Source: Spirochaetes bacterium RBG_16_67_19
Lineage (GTDB): Bacteria; Spirochaetota; Spirochaetia; SZUA-6; DRHE01
NCBI GenBank assembly: GCA_001829505.1
Contig: MIBK01000124.1
Coordinates: 1 to 8,220 of the forward strand
DNA length: 8,220 nt
Reading direction: 5' to 3'
Below, piece after piece: positions 5,747-8,220 of the stretch. The notes under the pieces were generated by a model. The model was not told where the DNA came from and searched no databases. It saw only the letters and a list, made by a program, of their open reading frames with translations. The position numbers and the translations under genes were made by a program. Positions within the stretch are counted from its first letter, which is position 1. Each line of letters begins with the position of its first letter.

Positions 5747-6802
5747 ATGCTGCTGGCCGTGGCACTGAGCGGGGGGGTGGATTCCAGCGTAGCCGCCCTG
5801 CGCCTCGCCGGCCGTCGTCTGGTCGGAGCCACCCATCGGATCTGGCCCGGGTCGCGCTGCTGCTCCGCGGAGGTACTGCGCCGGGCCGAGCAGCTTTGCG
5901 CGCGGCTGGGCATCCCGTACCTGTTGCTGGACCAGGAGGAGGAGTTCCGCCGCCGGGTGGTGGACGACTTCGTGCAGACCTACCTGAGCGGGCGCACCCC
6001 CAATCCCTGCGTGCGCTGCAACCGCTTCGTGCGCTTCGGCAGCTTTTTTCGGGCCTTGCGGGGGCGCCTGGAAGCGGAGGGGCTGCTGGACAGCGGGGAG
6101 GAGCTGGCCCTGGCCACCGGGCACTACGCCCGCACCGTGCGCACGGCCGACGGCTGGTTCCTGGCCAAGGGCAGGGATCCGGACAAAGAGCAGAGCTACA
6201 TGCTGCACCAGGTGCCGGCCGCGGTGCTGCCCCGCCTGGTCCTGCCGCTGGGGGAAAGTCTCAAGAGCGAGGTGGTGGGCGAGGCGGAGGCGGCGGGCCT
6301 GGAGGCCGCCCGGGTGAGCGAGAGCCAGGACGCCTGCTTCGTGGAGGGAAACTACGCGGAGTTCCTCCGCGCCCACACCGGGAGGGAGGACGGCCCGGGG
6401 GACATCGTGGATCCGGCCGGCCGGCCGCTGGGCCGGCACCGGGGGATCTGGCGCTACACGGTGGGCCAGAGGAGCGGCCTGGGGTTGGCCGACGGGCCCT
6501 GGTACGTGGCGCGCATCGAGGCGCAGGCCAACCGCCTGGTCGTGGCCCGCCGGGAGCAGGCGGAGCGCGGAAGCTTCGAGGTCGAAGACCTGAACTGGTA
6601 CGGCCCGGAGGCGGAGCGGCCCCTGGAGTGCGCGGTCAAGCTGCGCTACCGCGGCGGGGAGGTCCCCTGCACCGTAGAACCCGGCGAAGGACCGGGTCTC
6701 CTGCGGGTGAGCCTCCGCCGGGCCCAGATCGTGACCCCGGGGCAGTCGGCGGTTTTCTATCGCGGCGAGCTGGTCCTGGGCGGGGGAGTGATCCGCCCAT
6801 GA
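5747..6802 (+). CDS. mnmA: tRNA-specific 2-thiouridylase MnmA
   Basis: Adds sulfur to C2 of the wobble uridine (U34) of tRNAs for Lys, Glu and Gln, using ATP to activate the base; cytoplasmic. The 351-aa length is typical. The PP-loop SGGVDSS is at 8-14; SRCCSAEVLRRAEQLCARLG at 37-55 is the usual CCS segment. The catalytic cysteine lies in TPNPCVRCNR at 84-93: Cys91 aligns with the E. coli nucleophile, and Cys88 makes this the CxxC type. The second cysteine is Cys197 in SQDACF. ATGHYAR (123-129), the KEQSYMLHQ (148-155 region) and YTVGQRSGLG (237-246) segments are also family-typical, as is the C-terminal beta-barrel part. The start is chosen because the protein begins MLLAVALSGGVDS; upstream codons look like noncoding leader. 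Overlaps birA by 4 nt (ATGA). All key residues appear intact. Confidence 0.95.
   Translation: MLLAVALSGGVDSSVAALRLAGRRLVGATHRIWPGSRCCSAEVLRRAEQLCARLGIPYLLLDQEEEFRRRVVDDFVQTYLSGRTPNPCVRCNRFVRFGSFFRALRGRLEAEGLLDSGEELALATGHYARTVRTADGWFLAKGRDPDKEQSYMLHQVPAAVLPRLVLPLGESLKSEVVGEAEAAGLEAARVSESQDACFVEGNYAEFLRAHTGREDGPGDIVDPAGRPLGRHRGIWRYTVGQRSGLGLADGPWYVARIEAQANRLVVARREQAERGSFEVEDLNWYGPEAERPLECAVKLRYRGGEVPCTVEPGEGPGLLRVSLRRAQIVTPGQSAVFYRGELVLGGGVIRP
6782..6788 (+). promoter_or_regulatory. Ribosome site of birA inside the mnmA 3' end
   Basis: GGGGGAG ends 10 nt before the birA ATG at 6799, within the last codons of mnmA. Together with the ATGA overlap it supports this start and coupled translation of the two genes. 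Confidence 0.55.
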
Positions 6803-7551
6803 CCCCTTGGCCCGTGGCCAACCCCTGGTCCGCGCCCGTACTCTACCTCGAGTCGACGCTTTCCACGATGGATGACGCTCAGCGTCTCGAGGAGCAGGGG
6901 TACCCCAGCGGAACCGTGGTCGTGGCCGGTTTCCAGGAGCGCGGACGGGGGAGACACCCGGAGCGGGTTTGGACCGCGGAGCCGGGGAAGAACCTGCTGT
7001 TCACCCTGATGCTCTCCCTGCCGGATGATTTCCCGCCGCAGCGCCTGCCCCTGCTGGCCGGGCTGGCCCTGGCGTTGACGGTGGAGGAGCGCTTCGGCCT
7101 GTCCTGCCAGGTGAAGTGGCCCAATGATCTGCTGCACGAGGGCCGGAAGCTGGCCGGCGTGCTCTGCCTGGCCCGCTCGCGGGCCCAGAGACCCGCACGG
7201 GCCTTCGTGGGCGTGGGGCTGAACTGCAACCAGCGCTCCTTTGCCCCGGAGTTGAGCGGCAAGGCCTGTTCCCTGGCCGGGCTGCTGGGCCGGGAGGTGG
7301 CCCTCCCGGAGCTGCTGGCGGACGTCCTGGCGGCCCTGAAAGCGGCGCTGCGGGACGGGGATTGGCGGGCCCGGTTGCAGCACCGCCTGTACGGGGTGGG
7401 TCGGGAGGCGCGCCTCGGGCAGGACGACGGGGGGCCCGCGCTGTCCGGCCGTCTGCGCGGCGTGGCGGAGGACGGGGCGCTGCTCCTGGAAAGCGCGGGG
7501 GCGATCCGCCCCGCCTACAGCGGGGAGCTACTCTTCCAGCCCGAGGCGTAG
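6799..7551 (+). CDS. birA: Biotin-[acetyl-CoA-carboxylase] ligase, monofunctional (no DNA-binding domain)
   Basis: Activates biotin with ATP to biotinyl-AMP and attaches it to the lysine of biotin carboxyl carrier proteins. The 250-aa length and absence of an N-terminal helix-turn-helix make it a group I ligase, so it should not repress biotin genes as E. coli BirA does. Motifs: LESTLSTMDDA at 18-27 (substrate entry), GRGRHPERVW at 49-58 (adenylate-binding loop; the family often has GRGRRGR, so the RHPE variant is slightly unusual), KWPNDLL at 106-112, RKLAGVL at 116-122 with the lysine equivalent to E. coli K183, and GVGLNCNQ at 138-145. The C-terminal 50 residues form the small SH3-like domain (GRLRGVAEDGALLL, then SGELLF). 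The gene is coupled to mnmA by an ATGA overlap, and its last 24 nt overlap the convergent gene on the other strand. Confidence 0.93.
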   Translation: MTPWPVANPWSAPVLYLESTLSTMDDAQRLEEQGYPSGTVVVAGFQERGRGRHPERVWTAEPGKNLLFTLMLSLPDDFPPQRLPLLAGLALALTVEERFGLSCQVKWPNDLLHEGRKLAGVLCLARSRAQRPARAFVGVGLNCNQRSFAPELSGKACSLAGLLGREVALPELLADVLAALKAALRDGDWRARLQHRLYGVGREARLGQDDGGPALSGRLRGVAEDGALLLESAGAIRPAYSGELLFQPEA

Positions 7552-8214
7552 GGCAAAACCGAGGGTCCGCCCGCTGTACAGCCGGGCAGGGGCCGCGAAG
7601 CGCGCCCCGAAGGGGCTGGCCAGCAGGTGCAGCCCCCTGCGCAGCCGGATCACCCGCACCCCCAGAACCAGCACGCCGGTGGGGGCCCCGGAGGAGAGGA
7701 CCAGGGCCGGCCCCCCGCGCGACTTGTGCAGGGAAAGGCGCGAGCCGGTGAACAGGGTCTCGCCCTCCTCGGCCTCGAGGACGGCGGTATGGCTCCCGCC
7801 CCCGAGCAGCTCCGCGGAAACGGTGGCCTGCTCGCCGCCGGCCAGGGCGAACACCGGCAGCTCCAGCGGCACCACCCCTTGTATGTCGAGACCGGGGGAC
7901 AACTCGGGGAAGCGCAGCCGGAAGTCCAGCTCCAGGTCCTCCCGCCCCTCCCGGAAGCAGGCCTGGATCACCAGCTCGACCTGCCCGCCGTCCAGGCCGG
8001 CCTTGAGCACGGAGCGCAGGCCGCTGTCCTGACCCTGCTCGAAGGAGAAGGCGCTCTCGGACTCCAGGGGCAGGAAGCGGTCCCCGGCGATCAGGTAGGA
8101 GTCCGCGGGTCCCGCTCCGAGGGTCCAGGCCTGGGCCCGCTGGAGCCCGGACAGCCGGCCGTCGGCGAAGGTGGCGGACAGGCTGTCGCCTTGCAGCGAG
8201 ACCAGCCCGCTCAT
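7528..8214 (-). CDS. Hypothetical protein, beta-strand-rich, possibly running past the right edge
   Basis: I do not recognise this gene. It encodes at least 228 aa from the first visible ATG at 8214 to TAG at 7530-7528. The frame is still open to base 8220, so the true start may lie outside. The sequence alternates hydrophobic and polar residues through most of its length (VELVIQACF, DLELDFRLRFPEL, GVVPLELPVFAL, PTGVLVLGVRVIRL), suggesting a beta-sandwich. There is one cysteine, no signal peptide at the visible start, no membrane segment and no catalytic motif I can name. The pattern would suit a carbohydrate-related or C-terminal accessory beta domain of a larger protein, but this is speculation. 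Its coding reality is supported by the length of the frame and its protein-like composition. Its 3' end overlaps birA tail to tail by 24 nt. Confidence 0.6.
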   Translation of the reverse strand: MSGLVSLQGDSLSATFADGRLSGLQRAQAWTLGAGPADSYLIAGDRFLPLESESAFSFEQGQDSGLRSVLKAGLDGGQVELVIQACFREGREDLELDFRLRFPELSPGLDIQGVVPLELPVFALAGGEQATVSAELLGGGSHTAVLEAEEGETLFTGSRLSLHKSRGGPALVLSSGAPTGVLVLGVRVIRLRRGLHLLASPFGARFAAPARLYSGRTLGFALRLGLEE

Positions 8215-8220
8215 GGCCGC

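Noticed and set aside
5693..6439. 248-codon minus-strand frame antisense to mnmA
   Set aside because: The composition is shadow-like with no motifs. The plus strand carries a complete MnmA.
5548..6798. Long plus-strand frame extending birA upstream by more than 400 codons
   Set aside because: This part lies out of frame across mnmA and is Gly/Arg/Pro-rich noise. BirA motifs start only after the ATG at 6799, which has its own ribosome site.

Overview
The window is GC-rich, densely coded bacterial chromosome. Several genes point to a diderm (Gram-negative-type) host. These are a secreted solute-binding protein with a signal peptide but no lipobox cysteine, and a signal-peptide-bearing beta-barrel protein that ends in phenylalanine and has Omp85-like motifs. 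The phylum cannot be fixed from this sequence alone. A spirochaete-like or candidate-phylum diderm is possible, but this is a weak impression.

Layout: the left edge (1-296, +) is the 3' end of a UbiB/ABC1-family protein-kinase-like gene. It converges, with a 3-nt gap, on a long minus-strand block that runs from 5681 down to 300. Read in its transcriptional direction, this block holds a ParB-fold free-serine-kinase-like gene (SerK/SbnI family), an Omp85-like barrel gene without POTRA domains, and then phnD-phnC-phnE for a phosphonate-type ABC importer. A good sigma70-like promoter and a strong ribosome site precede phnD. A hairpin plus T-tract lies between phnD and phnC and probably lowers transporter expression relative to the binding protein. 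PhnE is about twice the usual size: it has an extra N-terminal membrane module and an Ig-like domain inserted in its first periplasmic loop.

On the right, a divergent 65-nt promoter region separates the serine-kinase-like gene from a plus-strand pair, mnmA (tRNA U34 2-thiolation) and birA (biotin-protein ligase without a DNA-binding domain), coupled by an ATGA overlap. The two divergent promoters I can read share nearly the same -35 bases, and both place the transcription start at or within about 2 nt of the start codon. This suggests leaderless mRNAs and mutually exclusive polymerase binding. A minus-strand gene of unknown function, beta-rich by its sequence pattern, overlaps the birA 3' end by 24 nt and reaches the right edge.

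There are no tRNA or rRNA genes, CRISPR arrays, insertion sequences or phage genes that I can see. No C-P lyase, phosphonatase or phosphite dehydrogenase gene lies within the window, so the importer's substrate (phosphonate, phosphite, phosphate or another oxyanion) remains open. The most distinctive items are the enlarged PhnE, the intra-operon terminator, the shared-(-35) leaderless promoter pair, and the SerK-like gene and POTRA-less barrel next to phnDCE. No gap longer than 300 bases lacks a gene.
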